A DNA stretch of 64,000 nucleotides, from NCBI GenBank assembly GCA_028023455.1, contig JAQFVV010012575.1, positions 1,484,517 to 1,548,516 of the forward strand. The letters run 5' to 3'. Positions 62,196 to 64,000 of the stretch are shown in pieces (position 1 is the first letter of the stretch; every line of letters begins with the position of its first letter). The position numbers and the translations under genes were made by a program. Below the pieces are notes generated by a model that was given only the letters and a program-made list of their open reading frames with translations, searched no databases and was not told the origin of the DNA. The DNA comes from Epiperipatus broadwayi (Eukaryota > Onychophora > Udeonychophora > Euonychophora > Peripatidae).

Positions 62196-62537
62196 ATGGG
62201 TAAATTTAAACAACCATCACATACTTTAAAATGTCATGCAAAAAGAAAAATTCAATGGATATATTGGTATAAAGATAACATATGTTTTATATTCCATTTC
62301 AACAAAAAATGGTTTCCTATTTTTTCTGTTAATATACAAGTATTCAATTATTTTCTACATTGCCACGATTTGGAATTCATATTTTCATTGTTGAAAATCA
62401 ATGGGTTACACAATGGAATTTTAAAAAAGTTAACTGAAGTAAATATATTGGATATTTTAAAAAGAATGTTAATGAAATTCCTCATATCTTTTTTGTTGTG
62501 TTCATTTCTTAAGAATGTCAATAATAATTTATTTTAG
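62196..62537 (+). CDS. Hypothetical 113-residue open frame
   Basis: A 113-codon frame is long for DNA this AT-rich and follows a T-rich tract ending TTTTTTAG at about 62191, which could be a splice acceptor. The product is rich in Lys, Phe, Ile, Leu and Asn and contains WIYWYKDN and several hydrophobic stretches, but I see no known domain, signal peptide or repeat. It may be chance or a worn transposon fragment. Confidence 0.2.
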   Translation: MGKFKQPSHTLKCHAKRKIQWIYWYKDNICFIFHFNKKWFPIFSVNIQVFNYFLHCHDLEFIFSLLKINGLHNGILKKLTEVNILDILKRMLMKFLISFLLCSFLKNVNNNLF

Positions 62538-62539
62538 TT

Positions 62540-64000
62540 TAGTACAAATTCAATAGATTTTATATAGTCAATATTTGTTAATCCAAAATTGATCGAACAA
62601 TAATCCACAATTGAGAAAAACTATAAGGGTTCTTTATCACAATGTTCCTTAACTTCATCTTAATAAATATTTATTTTTATGCCAAATTTTTGGTAGTATT
62701 TTCTGTATGAATAATGTTACTGAGTAGTTTTTCTAAACAATTTTTTTTGTAGGTTCTAAATTATTTAGAATACTTTTTAAAAATGATATCTACAATTGGA
62801 GGTTTACCTGGTTTAAGGCAATCAAAATAAACTTGATATTATTGTTTATCTGAAAACAGAAAAAGTTTCAAGAGTTAATAACATACTTCATTTATTTCTA
62901 AAAAAATGTAGGACCTAAAATCAAAACTGATTAGCACACCTAATATAAAAACTATTCAAAAAATTGTTAAAAAGATAAAACTGGCATTTTAAAAATTTAA
63001 TTAACCTTACAATGAATTACAAATTTTAATCAGCAGCATTATTTTGTAATTTCTACAAATTATTTTTAAAAAAGTTTTAACAAAAATTATATCAATTGTT
63101 GAAATCCATCTATGTATAGAAAAGGCAGTTGCTGTGAACAAGTTTTATTTTTAACATCATAATATTGAAAAAGGCTTTGAAAATAAATACAAAATGGTGC
63201 TATTTTTATGATTCTTGTTGAGACAATCACCTCCATCCAAAAATCTTATCCTACATCCAAAAATAACTTAACTTAATAACAACTTATTCAGTAAACAAAT
63301 TCAAGTGATTTTACTTTTGTATTGCAGAAACAGGATACAGAAAATTGATCTATACATATGACATTATTTTATTTCCATAAAAAGATTTTTCAAAAAGTTA
63401 AAAAGTCTCTTAATAAGAATATGAAAAATATTAATAATGCACTCAAATTTACTCTTTTTGTAGTGGCTTCTTATCTTTTCCCATATTTCTTCATATAATT
63501 AGATAAGAAATTGCCTCATGTTAAGTAGGTTAAAGTAACTACAAATGGAAAGTCTACATTCAATAGCAAAAACATGCCTGAACCTAAGATTTTGTTTTTT
63601 GGTTGCTTAGTTAGGAAAATCTTTAAACAACTAAAAAATTATGTCGTTCAAAATGAATTTCTTGTGCGAATAAATATTTTTTATTTTCAGATTCAATAAT
63701 AAAACAAGTTGGAATTAATTTTCCTATAATTACTGGAAACTTGTTAACATATTTATGATCACTCATGGTTACTGAGATCATTTACTTCAGAAATGGAATT
63801 TAATTTTTCTGATTTATGTAATCATAGTCAAACACAATCACAAAACTCATTGTTAATGACTATAAAATTTATTCATATATTGCCAGGACTGAAGGATTTA
63901 AAACACATTAGTGATTCTGTAAAAATTGTTTGCTAGAGGGTTCAGTCCTGATAAGTACACTACTTTTCTGGTGCAGATCTTTGTATTAATATTACCTCAT
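62540..64000. other. AT-rich intergenic DNA
   Basis: Nothing supportable is seen. Confidence 0.45.

Overview
This window is AT-rich animal DNA, roughly three quarters A+T by eye. Genes are sparse. It carries long TA and CT microsatellites and a dense layer of transposable elements: RTE-type LINE, Penelope-like element, Ty3/Gypsy, hAT, tRNA-derived SINE and several palindromic MITE-like families. Putative introns have GT/AG-style acceptors, and two small secreted cysteine-rich proteins are encoded. Together these point to a metazoan, most likely an arthropod (an arachnid would fit). I cannot name the species. There is no prokaryotic signal: no operons, no ribosome binding sites and no CRISPR.

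Layout. From 1.5 to 9.4 kb there is one badly decayed RTE-type LINE on the + strand. Its endonuclease, first RT half and second RT half lie in the correct order but are pushed apart by later insertions, one of which contains a Penelope-like GIY-YIG endonuclease fragment. A 670-bp foldback element follows at 9.55-10.22 kb, and a smaller relative lies at 11.6 kb. The first secreted 12-cysteine protein is at 10.65-11.16 kb (minus strand). Its paralogue is at 27.6-28.1 kb (minus strand). From 16 to 25.4 kb there are a SINE, a second decayed LINE (minus strand) with a hAT element nested in it, tandem-repeat blocks, a candidate solo LTR and a direct/inverted repeat cluster around a long TA tract. 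From 30 to 36.4 kb there are a palindromic element, another SINE, a tRNA-like head and a decayed Gypsy relic. A candidate last coding exon of an unidentified host gene lies at 37.9-38.1 kb.

The main object is a complete, apparently intact Ty3/Gypsy LTR retrotransposon at 39189-54967 (15.8 kb). Its two LTRs are each 4663 bp, about 99% identical, and flanked by a 6-bp ATATAT duplication. Between them lie an 806-residue Gag with an expanded heptad-repeat coiled coil and no zinc knuckle, and a Pol with protease, RT, RNase H, integrase and a GPY/F-like tail, all key residues present. Pol lies in the -1 frame. The Gag stop codon directly follows a GTTAAAC slippery heptamer, and 6 nt later the sequence can fold into an H-type pseudoknot. 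Gag-Pol is therefore probably made by programmed -1 frameshifting. The U3 part of the LTR is about 4.4 kb long and contains a tandem pair of hairpins with compensatory base changes.

From 55 to 64 kb the DNA is AT-rich and mostly featureless, apart from a near-perfect 248-bp palindromic MITE, a SINE fragment and a degenerate tandem block.
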